From Mycobacteriales bacterium (GTDB lineage: Bacteria > Actinomycetota > Actinomycetes > Mycobacteriales > Mycobacteriaceae), in contig JAHABL010000001.1 of NCBI GenBank assembly GCA_018376445.1, positions 248,001 to 312,000 of the forward strand: 64,000 nucleotides of DNA, written 5' to 3'. The notes beneath the pieces are model-generated. The model was given only the letters and a program-made list of their open reading frames with translations. It was not told the origin of the DNA and did no database searches. This document shows, one piece after another, positions 1 through 8,518 of this stretch (the stretch's first letter is position 1; each line of letters opens with the position of its first letter). A program made the position numbers and the translations under genes.

Positions 1-511
1 TGATCTGCGGCTCGTAGGGGGTGCCACCATAGACCGCTAAAACTGACAGGGGACGTACCCGGCCGGTCTCGTCGCCATCCTCCGTCCGTTCCTGCACCTG
101 TAGGGTGTGAGCAGCCTGTGCAAGGTCCTCCTCCACCTGCAGGCACAGCTCACGAGTAGGAACGACCACTAAGGCGCGGGGTGTGCCGTCAAGCGGACGA
201 TCAGGTGACATCACCAAACGATGCAGCAGCGGCACCCCAAAACCATACGTTTTGCCCATTCCAGTACGGGCTTGACCAATGAGATCCTGCCCCGCCATGG
301 CCAGCGGAAGGGTGAGCTCCTGGATCGCAAAGGTGTGTTCAATACCCTTTTCCGCCAGAGCCTCCACAATAGCGGGATGGACGCCCAAAGCGGCGAAAGT
401 GGGGGAGTTAGCGGTGCTCGTTGCACCATCATCCAGCACCGTCGTCTGGACATTCATATCCAGTTCGGAATCGTGCTGCTGAGACTCTACAAAGTTGGAG
501 GGGTGGGCCAT
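1..511 (-). CDS. DEAD-box RNA helicase, N-terminal part (runs off window start)
   Basis: The minus-strand frame is open from an ATG at 511 to the window edge, giving the first 170 residues. A Q-motif region (FAALGVHPAIVEAL...FAIQ) precedes the Walker A motif ARTGMGKT, motif Ia PTREL and a VYGGTPYEPQI segment, the standard order of the first RecA-like domain of an ATP-dependent RNA helicase. In mycobacteria an RhlE-type helicase (Rv3211) sits at this place beside the DUF3107 and TetR genes, so RhlE is the likely subfamily. That is inferred from context, because motifs II-VI lie outside the window. The usual P-T-P-I-Q of the Q motif reads T-F-A-I-Q here. Confidence 0.93.
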   Translation of the reverse strand, partial: MAHPSNFVESQQHDSELDMNVQTTVLDDGATSTANSPTFAALGVHPAIVEALAEKGIEHTFAIQELTLPLAMAGQDLIGQARTGMGKTYGFGVPLLHRLVMSPDRPLDGTPRALVVVPTRELCLQVEEDLAQAAHTLQVQERTEDGDETGRVRPLSVLAVYGGTPYEPQI

Positions 512-870
512 AACAGGCGCCTCGCTTTCCGCGAAAACTATCGGCACGCGCGTCCAGAAGGGAGGGGAAGCGTTCCGCACGGTACTGACGATGGGATGCT
601 CATGATGGAAGCACCATCACCGTCTCTCGCGCTCCTCTTGCGCCCAGAGCGGGACAAACACCGGGAACTGCCTCAGCTGCCGACTTGCGGAGAGATATCC
701 ACAAGCATGGAAGGCCGCGCACATTTCTTTCTACACAACCTGACTCAACAGGCGGCGTGCCTCAAGTCTAGCAAAGGAGAAGTGCAGACCTGGAAGGCGA
801 TGCGTACACTGGCAGAAGAGAACCCCGCAGACTGGCACCCTGCCATCCTGCACCCACCGAGGAGGAACCC
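512..870. other. Intergenic region between divergent helicase and DUF3107 genes
   Basis: This stretch of about 360 bases has no convincing gene. Open frames across it are extensions or shadows of the helicase on the other strand. It must hold the start signals of both divergent genes. The only clear element is the ribosome-binding sequence gaggagg just before 871. Confidence 0.5.
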
Positions 871-1098
871 ATGGCCGTCACCGTCAAAATCACCCTGCAG
901 GACTCTCCCGTCCAGATTTCTGCCCAGGTGGACGATGGTGCAGCAGTGCTCGCACAGGTGAAGGATGCCCTCGCCTCCCAGGCAGGTGTCCTGGAGTTTA
1001 CTGACGTGAAAAAGCACCAATATGTCGTTGCTGCCTCCAAGATTGTCGCCGCGGAAGTCTCCGCTGAAGAAGGCCGTAAAGTCGGCTTCGCCAACTAG
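871..1098 (+). CDS. DUF3107 family protein
   Basis: A 75-residue protein with a GAGGAGG ribosome-binding site a few bases before its ATG. It has the family outline: an N-terminal strand (VTVKITLQDSPVQI), a central FTD.....YVVAASKIV strand-turn-strand, and the conserved C-terminal ending VGFAN (VGFG/VGFA in relatives). It corresponds to the small protein Rv3208A/TB9.4 of M. tuberculosis, which lies in the same helicase-TetR neighbourhood. Function is unknown. Family membership is a recognition by eye, supported by size, ending and position. Confidence 0.85.
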   Translation: MAVTVKITLQDSPVQISAQVDDGAAVLAQVKDALASQAGVLEFTDVKKHQYVVAASKIVAAEVSAEEGRKVGFAN

Positions 1099-1190
1099 CA
1101 TCAGCGACAGTAACAGCCCCGTAGTGTTAGGTGCCCTTCCCATCACCGCAGCTGGCACATTATGGTGGGGGTTTACTCCGCGGCAGTGCG

Positions 1191-1799
1191 CTACGACTGT
1201 GCTGGTAGAGCGCGTAGGCCGCTCCACATCATTCCCGCAATGAGGTCAGAGGCTGTGTCGATATCCAGCTCACTCTGAGACGTCCGCAACCACGCCTTCG
1301 CTGCCGACTCACTCGCTCCCACCACTGAACTTGCCAGCACTTGCGCATGTGGTGCGGCGAGCCCCGTGTCGCTCGAAATATGGTTCGCGATACGTTCCAC
1401 GACGGCAGACGTCACCTCCTCAACCCGCTCCGCAGCATCCACATCATCGAGCATGTCGGAGTCGAACAGCAGCCGATAATACTGCATGTCATCGGCGACG
1501 AACTCAAAGAAGGCACGCACCGACGCCTGCACTATGTCACGATTACGGCCCGGTTGGTTGAGCACCGCGCCGATGGTCTCCTCCAAATTTTCCCCCGCTT
1601 TTTCCAGCACCGCCAAATAAAGATCGTGTTTGGAGGAAAAATACTGGTAGACGATGGGCTTACTGAGCCCCAGTGTGCTGGCCACATCATCCATACCGGT
1701 TCCGTGGTATCCGTTGGAGACAAAATGGCGACGCGCCGCGTCCAAAATTGCCTCGCGCCGTTCTTCTCGCGACACTCGACTAGTAGACGTGGTGTTCAC
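1191..1799 (-). CDS. TetR/AcrR-family transcriptional regulator
   Basis: 202 residues starting at a GTG with GAGGAGG six bases upstream. The N-terminus carries the TetR helix-turn-helix (REAILDAARRHFVSNGYHGTGMDDVASTLGLSKPIVYQYFSSKHDLYLAVL), with the typical recognition helix LSKPIVYQYF. The C-terminal helical domain would bind an unidentified ligand. It occupies the place of Rv3208 and is convergent with the DUF3107 gene. The next gene (DUF3152) is divergent, so the 1800-1933 gap may hold its operator, but no clear palindrome was seen. Its regulon is unknown. Confidence 0.95.
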   Translation of the reverse strand: MNTTSTSRVSREERREAILDAARRHFVSNGYHGTGMDDVASTLGLSKPIVYQYFSSKHDLYLAVLEKAGENLEETIGAVLNQPGRNRDIVQASVRAFFEFVADDMQYYRLLFDSDMLDDVDAAERVEEVTSAVVERIANHISSDTGLAAPHAQVLASSVVGASESAAKAWLRTSQSELDIDTASDLIAGMMWSGLRALPAQS

Positions 1800-1933
1800 T
1801 CCGTACCTCCTCGTCAGCCAACGACCTGGCAGCCCGCTCCACAGATACAGTCGTAACCGTCTCCGCTACTTCGCACCTTACCGGAGGGTGGCCAGGTGAG
1901 AAGTGAACTCGGTTCAAATTAAAAGGATGTCCC

Positions 1934-3001
1934 GTGGCTCCACAACACCCCTCCCCGCACTCCACAAGCTCCACAACCACCGCCTCCGCACAGGCGAAGA
2001 GGAGTGGAGCATGGCTGGTTGGCGGCATGCTCATGGCACTCCTCGCCGTGGTCATCATCATCGTGGGCATTGTCCAAGCCGTACAGTCCACACACAATAC
2101 TGCCACCAGCGGCCACCAGCCGGCCATCGTAGAACAGTCCAATGGCCATTCAGCCACCCACCTGTCCGACCCCGCCCTCGCAGCCATCGTTGATGCCGCA
2201 TCCCTCCCCGCGGGCGGCCCCTATACCGAGCGTGGCACCGGAGAGTTTGTCACCGACCCACTGCACGTCGCCCCCAGTATGGAAGCAAGCGCCGCAGCCA
2301 CACCAGGGCAGGGAGCCCCTAACTCGGTGGCAGATGCTGTTGCTGCCGCCACTCTTGGGGCAGTCACCATCCCCTACACTATCGACATCGAGGGCGGTAT
2401 CAACACCAGCCACATCGGTGGCCGCGATGTTTTCGCGTGGTGGGTGCATTCGGCCTTAGGGGATCCCCGCGGTTGGGTGAGCGGTGGACGTCGTAGCTTC
2501 CACCAGTTCGACACGGCAGGTCTCGCTGCCCTCCAGAAAGAGCCCACTGGAGTAGGGGCTGGCCTTCGCAAAACTGCCCTCCACTTCACCCTTGCCACCC
2601 CGCTGACGACCCGCAAACTGTGTGGTTACAGTCTTCCCGTGGAAACCTCCTGCTGGTCCTCGCAGACACGCCGAGTCGTCATCAACATGGCACGCTTTGT
2701 CCGGGGAGCCGCCACCTTCCCCCACGACCTCGCCGGCTACCGCTACTACGTCATCAACCATGAGCTAGGACATGGGTTAGGGTTCGGACACGAAGTATGT
2801 GGAGCTGCCAATGGCACTGCCCCGGTGATGATGCAGCAAACTCTCACCCTCCGCAATACGATCGTTGCGAAACTCGAGCCGAGTCTCTCCAGAGCTCCCG
2901 GATTCTCCGCCAGCTTCACCTGTCAGCCCAATCCCTGGCCTAATCCGGAAAACGTCGTTGCCGCTACACTTCCAGAGCTTCCCGTTTCCGAAACACCCTA
3001 A
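1934..3001 (+). CDS. DUF3152 membrane-anchored zinc-metalloprotease-like protein
   Basis: 355 residues from a GTG preceded by aaaagga. A short Ser/Thr-rich cytoplasmic tail is followed by one transmembrane helix at about residues 25-50 (LVGGMLMALLAVVIIIVGIV), a low-complexity linker, and an extracytoplasmic domain. At about residue 275 it has an extended zinc motif of the metzincin type, HELGHGLGFGH, followed by a Met-containing PVMMQQT that could serve as a Met-turn. DUF3152 proteins (Rv3207c in M. tuberculosis) have this layout. The substrate is unknown. The motif is intact, so activity is plausible. It lies just upstream of the E1-like gene on the same strand. Confidence 0.88.
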   Translation: MAPQHPSPHSTSSTTTASAQAKRSGAWLVGGMLMALLAVVIIIVGIVQAVQSTHNTATSGHQPAIVEQSNGHSATHLSDPALAAIVDAASLPAGGPYTERGTGEFVTDPLHVAPSMEASAAATPGQGAPNSVADAVAAATLGAVTIPYTIDIEGGINTSHIGGRDVFAWWVHSALGDPRGWVSGGRRSFHQFDTAGLAALQKEPTGVGAGLRKTALHFTLATPLTTRKLCGYSLPVETSCWSSQTRRVVINMARFVRGAATFPHDLAGYRYYVINHELGHGLGFGHEVCGAANGTAPVMMQQTLTLRNTIVAKLEPSLSRAPGFSASFTCQPNPWPNPENVVAATLPELPVSETP

Positions 3002-3073
3002 GGCTTTTTCCTCACCACGAGTAATAGTCGCAAGACCGGTGACGGGTCCCTGTCCGACTTCTATGCTGGAGAC

Positions 3074-3877
3074 ATGACTCCTCGCCCGGTACCCCCTAGC
3101 CGCGTTCCCCTCGCCCCCCTGGCCCCAGTGGGAACCCCACTCACCGCAGATCAGGAAGGGCGCTACGCCCGGCATCTCAACCTACCCGGTGTAGGGGAGG
3201 AGGGGCAGCGTCGCCTCTCCGCCGCTCGGGTGCTTGTTATCGGAGCCGGTGGTTTGGGCTCTCCCGTATTGCTCTATCTGGCAGCAGCTGGCGTGGGCAC
3301 CATCGGCATCGTTGATGATGATGTCGTGGATCTTTCCAATTTGCAGCGGCAAGTGATCCACTCCACCGCCACTGTGGGGGAGCAAAAGGTAGAGTCGGCT
3401 GCCCGGCGTATGCGGGGAGTCAACCCGGGGGTAAACGTCATCCCCTTCCCGGTTCGTCTCCACGCCGGCGACTTTGCCCAATTTGGAACCGACTGGGATC
3501 TGGTGGTGGATGCCACCGATAACTTTGCCACCCGCTACCTCATCAACGACCTTGCCCGACAGCTGGGAGTACCGGAGGTGATGGGCTCAGTTTTGCACTG
3601 GCGCGGCCAAGTGACGAGTTTTTGGGAGCAATGCCCCGATCCAGCCCGTGCCGTCACCTTACGAGATTTGTATCCCCAGGAACCCTCCGCCGATGCACCT
3701 TCTCGGGAGCCCGGTGCCGGCATCATGGGGGCGCTCTGCTGTACTATCGGTGGCTTCATGGCGACAGAAGCCGTGAAGCTCCTCCTCGGACAGGGCGATA
3801 ATCTGCTGGGGCGCGTGTTGTATTATGACGCGATGCAGATGCGTATTCGAGAAATCGCACTTCGCCCTGATAGGTAG
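3074..3877 (+). CDS. moeB: MoeB/ThiF-type E1-like adenylyltransferase, short form lacking rhodanese domain
   Basis: 267 residues. The nucleotide-binding core is present: RVLVIGAGGLGSPVLLYLAAAG, then DDDVVDLSNLQRQVIH and DATDNFATRYLIND. Family enzymes adenylate the C-terminal glycine of a ubiquitin-like sulfur carrier (MoaD, ThiS, CysO). The mycobacterial orthologue MoeZ (Rv3206c) is about 390 residues with a C-terminal rhodanese domain. Here the protein stops right after the E1 domain. The usual S-C-A-E-G-G-V-L-G segment reads S-R-E-P-G-A-G-I-M-G, so the conserved cysteine is absent. Adenylation may be retained, but sulfur transfer in cis is unlikely. The gene lies between DUF3152 and TIGR02569, as in relatives. 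Confidence 0.88.
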   Translation: MTPRPVPPSRVPLAPLAPVGTPLTADQEGRYARHLNLPGVGEEGQRRLSAARVLVIGAGGLGSPVLLYLAAAGVGTIGIVDDDVVDLSNLQRQVIHSTATVGEQKVESAARRMRGVNPGVNVIPFPVRLHAGDFAQFGTDWDLVVDATDNFATRYLINDLARQLGVPEVMGSVLHWRGQVTSFWEQCPDPARAVTLRDLYPQEPSADAPSREPGAGIMGALCCTIGGFMATEAVKLLLGQGDNLLGRVLYYDAMQMRIREIALRPDR

Positions 3878-3934
3878 ACGGTCTCGCCGGGTTTCGTCCG
3901 GCCACAACCCGCCTCCGACACGTAGGATAAAGAC

Positions 3935-5047
3935 GTGAGTATGCTGCAGCCCTCTCCGAATGTCCTCAACGCTTTTGGTTTGCGTGATCCGCATCTAAGC
4001 CCCGCCCCTCGCGGCTGGGGTGGAGGCGTGCTCGCTGGCCCCATCGTGCTAACCCCAGTGGCGGACCGTGCCCGGGCCACCTGGTCCGCCCGCGTCCGCG
4101 ACACCCTCGACCCCTCCGGAATCCGCATCGCCAGGCCGTTCCGTGCTACTGACGGTCGCACAATTGTGGGGGACTGGCGGGCTGACCACTATGGCCCCGG
4201 AGTTCTGCAGAATCGCCCCGATGAGGTGATCGCCACGTCTCTCCGCCTGCACGACGCCCTCGCCCCCCAGGAGCGTCCACGCTTCCTCGTCGGTGCTCCT
4301 GCCTCCCCTTGGACGGAGGCAGACTACTTCAGCATGGCCGACCGGGCCGCTTTCCACCCTGCCGGGCTGGAACTACTGCGGGACTATCTGCCGCACGGAA
4401 CTGGAGTTGACGGCGGCCTGCGGGCTGATATTGCCGCAGGGGTGGAGCTTTACCAGCAGTTTGCAGACTTACGAGAAGATGTCCACGCTCCTGCCCAAGT
4501 TGTCCACGGAGACATGCTGTTTGGAACACTGTTTGAGCCAGGAAGTGCCCCACTGGTCCCCGATATTGTGCCCTACTGGCACAACCCGGCTTGGGCTGCG
4601 GGAGTCATAGTGGTGGATGCCCTGAATTGGGCGGGAGCAGATGCCGACTTGCCACAGCGCTGGCGCCACCTGTCCGAATGGCCCCAACAGCTTTTGCGAG
4701 CGTATCTGTTCCGGTTGGGCCTGCACCTTGTGCACCGTCATTCCGCCGCGAGCGCCTACGACAAGCTGCTCCACACGGGCGTGGTGATTGCAGACTTCGT
4801 GGCTAACAGCACGTCGGTAGAGCCGGCGGTTGTGCCGTCTACCGAACCGCCTGCTGCGGAGATCACCGTCGATGAAGGCGCGGACTCCAGCGCGCACCTG
4901 GACGTCTCTCCAGAACCCACCTCTTGGGAAGACACCGCAGAATTTCCCGAGGTTGGCGATGCATGGGAGGGAGCCCCAGACAGCTCTGCCTCAGCAGATC
5001 CAGAGCTCCAGACGGGGGAGGACGCCACTTCCCCAGAACATCACTGA
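3935..5047 (+). CDS. TIGR02569 family protein (phosphotransferase-like fold)
   Basis: 370 residues from a GTG with aggataa upstream. The first 290 residues contain family-like blocks such as WSARVRDTL...IRIARPFRATDGRTIVGDWRA, VVHGDMLFGTLF and PLVPDIVPYWHNPAWAAGVIVVDALNWAGAD. These echo the HGD and D motifs of aminoglycoside/choline-kinase-like folds. The last 80 residues are an acidic low-complexity tail. It corresponds to Rv3205c by position. No substrate is known. It is followed after about 60 bases by adnA and may be cotranscribed. Confidence 0.85.
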   Translation: MSMLQPSPNVLNAFGLRDPHLSPAPRGWGGGVLAGPIVLTPVADRARATWSARVRDTLDPSGIRIARPFRATDGRTIVGDWRADHYGPGVLQNRPDEVIATSLRLHDALAPQERPRFLVGAPASPWTEADYFSMADRAAFHPAGLELLRDYLPHGTGVDGGLRADIAAGVELYQQFADLREDVHAPAQVVHGDMLFGTLFEPGSAPLVPDIVPYWHNPAWAAGVIVVDALNWAGADADLPQRWRHLSEWPQQLLRAYLFRLGLHLVHRHSAASAYDKLLHTGVVIADFVANSTSVEPAVVPSTEPPAAEITVDEGADSSAHLDVSPEPTSWEDTAEFPEVGDAWEGAPDSSASADPELQTGEDATSPEHH

Positions 5048-5106
5048 GTGTCCGTGCAGGTTGTGCAGTGCCCACAAATGTTACAGCAGTATGATCGACT
5101 AGCAGC

Positions 5107-8100
5107 ATGACGGAACCAGCCCCCCTCTCCGATGATGCCCTCCATGTGACGCTGCTCCGTCCCCCCACAGGGGAGCATCACACCGCGCGTCAGTGGACCG
5201 GTGCTGCTGCTACGCTGTTTACGACTACCGGTGCACCCATCACCGATCCTGTCCCCTACCAAGTGGTGGGCGGGCCCGGAACTGGAAAGACCTCCCTCCT
5301 CATCGACCTCGCCTGCGCCTACTGTCGGCAGCCCGAGCACAGCTCCGATGCGGTGCTTCTCCTCACCCAGTCGAAACGAGCTGCCGCAACACTCTCTGAA
5401 GAAGTTGCTACCCAGCTGGTGGGAAGTGACGGTCTCGCTTCTCAGCAACCCCTCATTCGCACCGTCCATAGCTACGCCTACAGCCTGCTTGCCCGCATTG
5501 CTGCAGCGGAAGGTGCACCAGCTCCGAAACTCCTCACCGGCGCAGAAAAAGATGTGATCTACCGAGAAATGCTCGAGACCATCGCCGAAGATGAGACCAA
5601 CCTCTGGCCGGAGTGGATCCGCCCCGCCCTCACTACCGTCGGTTTCGCCCGCGAACTCCGCGACCTCATCTCCCGCGCCGCCGAACGGGGATTAGACGGA
5701 GCTGCACTACGCGCCCTCGGCGAGGACGCCGGCGAACCCGCGTGGGTTGCCGCCGGGCAGTTCGCCACCGACTTTGAGCGTATCCAACTTCTCCGCGCCA
5801 GTGTGGGCGCAGCACGAGAAGAGGAAATTAGTCCGGCACTCGACGCCGCTGAACTGGTAGGCGCGGTACTAGAAGGGCTCGCCACCCACCCAGACATCCT
5901 GGCGAGAGAACGACAGCGCCTCAAACTACTCCTCGTTGACGACGCCCACCACCTCGACCCCCAAATGGCGGAACTCATTGACACCATCCGCGGCGGGGCA
6001 CAGCTCACCGTACTGGCCGGAGACCCCGACCAGATGGTATTCCGCTTCCGCGGAGCCGACTCCAGCTACTTCCACAACCTCGCCCCCCTAGGCAGCAGCC
6101 ACCGTATCGTCTTGAGCTCCAGCTACCGGCTTACCCCCCGCAACGCAGAGGTCGTGCGAGTGACGGGCAGCCGCCTCCCCGACAACAGCCAACAGTGGCG
6201 TGAGCTCACCGCCGCCCGGAGCGGCACCGCGGCACCCGCCCCGACGATCCACCTCACGGAAAGTATTGCTGCGGAAGCAGCCACTGTGGCAGACGTGGTG
6301 CGGCGAGCCCATCTCATCGACAATGTTCCCTGGAGCGACATCGCAATCATCTGCCGTAGTGTGGGGCCCCATCTGCCCTCTCTACGCCGGGCTTTGGCAG
6401 CTGCTGGCGTTCCCCTTCGCACCGATGCTGCCGACCTGCCTCTGACCGAACAGTACGCCGCAGATGGCATTCTGGCGGTGCTCGAAGCGGTCTCCGGTGC
6501 CTGCGATAGTGACGTTGCAGAAAAACTCCTCACCGGTGTAGTCGGCCGCGCAGATCCCGCAGACGTACGAAGCTTGCGTCGCGGGCTGCGTCGCACTGAA
6601 CTCGCCCGAGGCGGTCGCCGAGATTCCGGTCTCCTCCTCACTCTCCTTCTCTCGCCTACCGCACGCGACACCTATTACGCCGAGCACTCCTCGGACATCC
6701 CGCTCAGCACGATCGAAGCTGGCCTCACCGATTTTGAGTCCAAACCTCTCCAACAGGTACACACAGTAGTTGATGCTGCCTGGCGGGCCGTCCAACACCA
6801 CGGCACCGTAGAAGAAGTCCTCTGGGAAGCTTGGAATGCTACCGGACTCGCTGATAGCTGGCGAGTAGCCAGCCTGCGCGGAGGAGTTGCCGGAGCCCAA
6901 GCCGACCGTAACCTGGACGCCATGATGGCACTCTTCGATGCAGCCAGCGACTACGTCGACCGCATCCCCACCGGTACTGTCGCCAGCTTTGTGCGCTATA
7001 TCCGCGAACAAGAACTCCCCTCCCTGCCCCGTATTCGCAGCCTCCACACCACCGATGCCGTCACCATCATCTCCGCCACTTCGGCGGCAGGACGAGAATG
7101 GGATACCGTCATCGTGCCCGGCATCCAAGAAGATGAATGGCCCACCCTCGCGGTACGCGGGTCCTTACTGAAGCTCAACGAGTTGCTTGACCGCATCGCC
7201 GGAGTCGCCCCCGACGCCATTGTCTCGCGACGCGCTCCCCAGCTCGCCGACGAACGTCGCCTCCTCTACGTCGCTCTCTCGCGCGCCCGCCGGAGTCTCG
7301 TCCTCACCGCCGTATCAGGTGGTGGTGCCGACACACTCACCCCCAGCCGCTTTCTCGAAGACGTGGCCGAGGTAATCGTTCCTCCCCACCTGCGCGCCGA
7401 CGAGGACTCCAACCTCCCCACCATCACCTCCACCGTCCCCTGTGTGCTATCGATGCCTACCATGGTTGCTCGACTACGCTCCATTGTGTGCGCTACCGCC
7501 CCTTTCCCCACCATTCCACCGGAAGAGTGGGATAGCTACCAACAGCAGGCCTTCCACCAGCTGGTCAGACTCGCACAAGCAGGCGTTCCCGGAGCCCTCA
7601 ACTGGTGGGGAGTGGACGGGATCACCTCAGACGACCCTCTGTGGACTCTCACCACTCCTCACGCCACCTCCGATACAAGCCCCCAATCTGTGACGCCTCT
7701 CGAACCGCGCCCCGTTACTCTCAGCCCTTCTGCCTTCGAAACTCTCCAAGAGTGCCCCCTCCGCTGGTTCCTGAGCCGTAATGGGGGTGACACTGCTCCC
7801 GGGCTGGCAGCTCAATTCGGCACCCTCATCCACGCCCTCACTCAAGCTTCTGCCAGTGGGGTAGCGGAGGCGGATCTTCGCACGGCCCTCGATGAATCCT
7901 GGCCAGCTCTTGGCATTGATGCAGCGTGGCTCGCCGACCAGGAAAAAACTCGCGCCGAAGAAGCCCTCGCCAATTACGCCACCTGGAACGCTACCGAAAG
8001 CGCCACGTTCACCCTCGACGGGCTGGAAGTGGGAGTGGACCATATCTTCACCGCCGCAGACCTGGCCGACTACGGTATTAGCGCCGCTGATCTCGCCGCA

Positions 8101-8517
8101 GTTGATGCCAGCACTATACCTGTTCGCGTCAAAGGCCGTATTGACCGGCTGGAGCGTACCGATGCCGGACACTACGTCATTGTCGACTTCAAAACCGGTA
8201 AGACACTCCCCTCCAAAGCCGCCACCGCAGACAATGCCCAGCTAGCGCTCTACCAACTCGCTGTCTCCGCCACCAAAGGCCCCGTCGCCAAAGCCAAACT
8301 GGTCTATCTACGACCCCGCGGCGGCACACTGGGGGAACGAGAACAACACAGCTTCGATGCCGAACAACAGAAACTTTGGCGTCTCGCCCTCCAAACCGCC
8401 GCCAGTGCCACCAGCGGGCCCACCTTCCAGGCCTGCCGTAATGACCACTGTGCACAGTGTGCAGTGCGCGAGTCCTGCCCCCTCCAGTCCCAATCCGTCC
8501 TCACTAGAAAGGCCTAG
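5107..8517 (+). CDS. adnA: AdnA subunit of the AdnAB double-strand-break helicase-nuclease
   Basis: 1136 residues. A UvrD/Rep-type motor comes first, with Walker A VGGPGTGKTS at about residue 55 and Walker B LLVDDAHHLDP at about 275. A RecB-family nuclease domain sits at the C-terminus, with GRIDRLERTD...VIVDFKTGK near 1010-1030. One Cys at about 883 (LQECPLRWF) and a C-terminal cluster (C-x4-C-x2-C-x5-C) near 1110-1125 form the pattern of a nuclease Fe-S cluster. In M. smegmatis the AdnA motor is the weaker one of the heterodimer. AdnAB resects DNA ends in place of RecBCD. The gene ends one base before adnB starts, so the pair is cotranscribed and probably translationally coupled. Confidence 0.95.
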   Translation: MTEPAPLSDDALHVTLLRPPTGEHHTARQWTGAAATLFTTTGAPITDPVPYQVVGGPGTGKTSLLIDLACAYCRQPEHSSDAVLLLTQSKRAAATLSEEVATQLVGSDGLASQQPLIRTVHSYAYSLLARIAAAEGAPAPKLLTGAEKDVIYREMLETIAEDETNLWPEWIRPALTTVGFARELRDLISRAAERGLDGAALRALGEDAGEPAWVAAGQFATDFERIQLLRASVGAAREEEISPALDAAELVGAVLEGLATHPDILARERQRLKLLLVDDAHHLDPQMAELIDTIRGGAQLTVLAGDPDQMVFRFRGADSSYFHNLAPLGSSHRIVLSSSYRLTPRNAEVVRVTGSRLPDNSQQWRELTAARSGTAAPAPTIHLTESIAAEAATVADVVRRAHLIDNVPWSDIAIICRSVGPHLPSLRRALAAAGVPLRTDAADLPLTEQYAADGILAVLEAVSGACDSDVAEKLLTGVVGRADPADVRSLRRGLRRTELARGGRRDSGLLLTLLLSPTARDTYYAEHSSDIPLSTIEAGLTDFESKPLQQVHTVVDAAWRAVQHHGTVEEVLWEAWNATGLADSWRVASLRGGVAGAQADRNLDAMMALFDAASDYVDRIPTGTVASFVRYIREQELPSLPRIRSLHTTDAVTIISATSAAGREWDTVIVPGIQEDEWPTLAVRGSLLKLNELLDRIAGVAPDAIVSRRAPQLADERRLLYVALSRARRSLVLTAVSGGGADTLTPSRFLEDVAEVIVPPHLRADEDSNLPTITSTVPCVLSMPTMVARLRSIVCATAPFPTIPPEEWDSYQQQAFHQLVRLAQAGVPGALNWWGVDGITSDDPLWTLTTPHATSDTSPQSVTPLEPRPVTLSPSAFETLQECPLRWFLSRNGGDTAPGLAAQFGTLIHALTQASASGVAEADLRTALDESWPALGIDAAWLADQEKTRAEEALANYATWNATESATFTLDGLEVGVDHIFTAADLADYGISAADLAAVDASTIPVRVKGRIDRLERTDAGHYVIVDFKTGKTLPSKAATADNAQLALYQLAVSATKGPVAKAKLVYLRPRGGTLGEREQHSFDAEQQKLWRLALQTAASATSGPTFQACRNDHCAQCAVRESCPLQSQSVLTRKA

Positions 8518-8518
8518 G

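Noticed and set aside
221..961. Long plus-strand open frame of 246 codons over the window start
   Set aside because: It lies antisense to the DEAD-box helicase whose motifs are read on the minus strand, has no ribosome-binding site and no recognisable domain.
8357..8518. Upstream extension of adnB inside adnA
   Set aside because: The ATG at 8519 has a ribosome-binding site one base after the adnA stop, and the extension is adnA coding sequence read in another frame.
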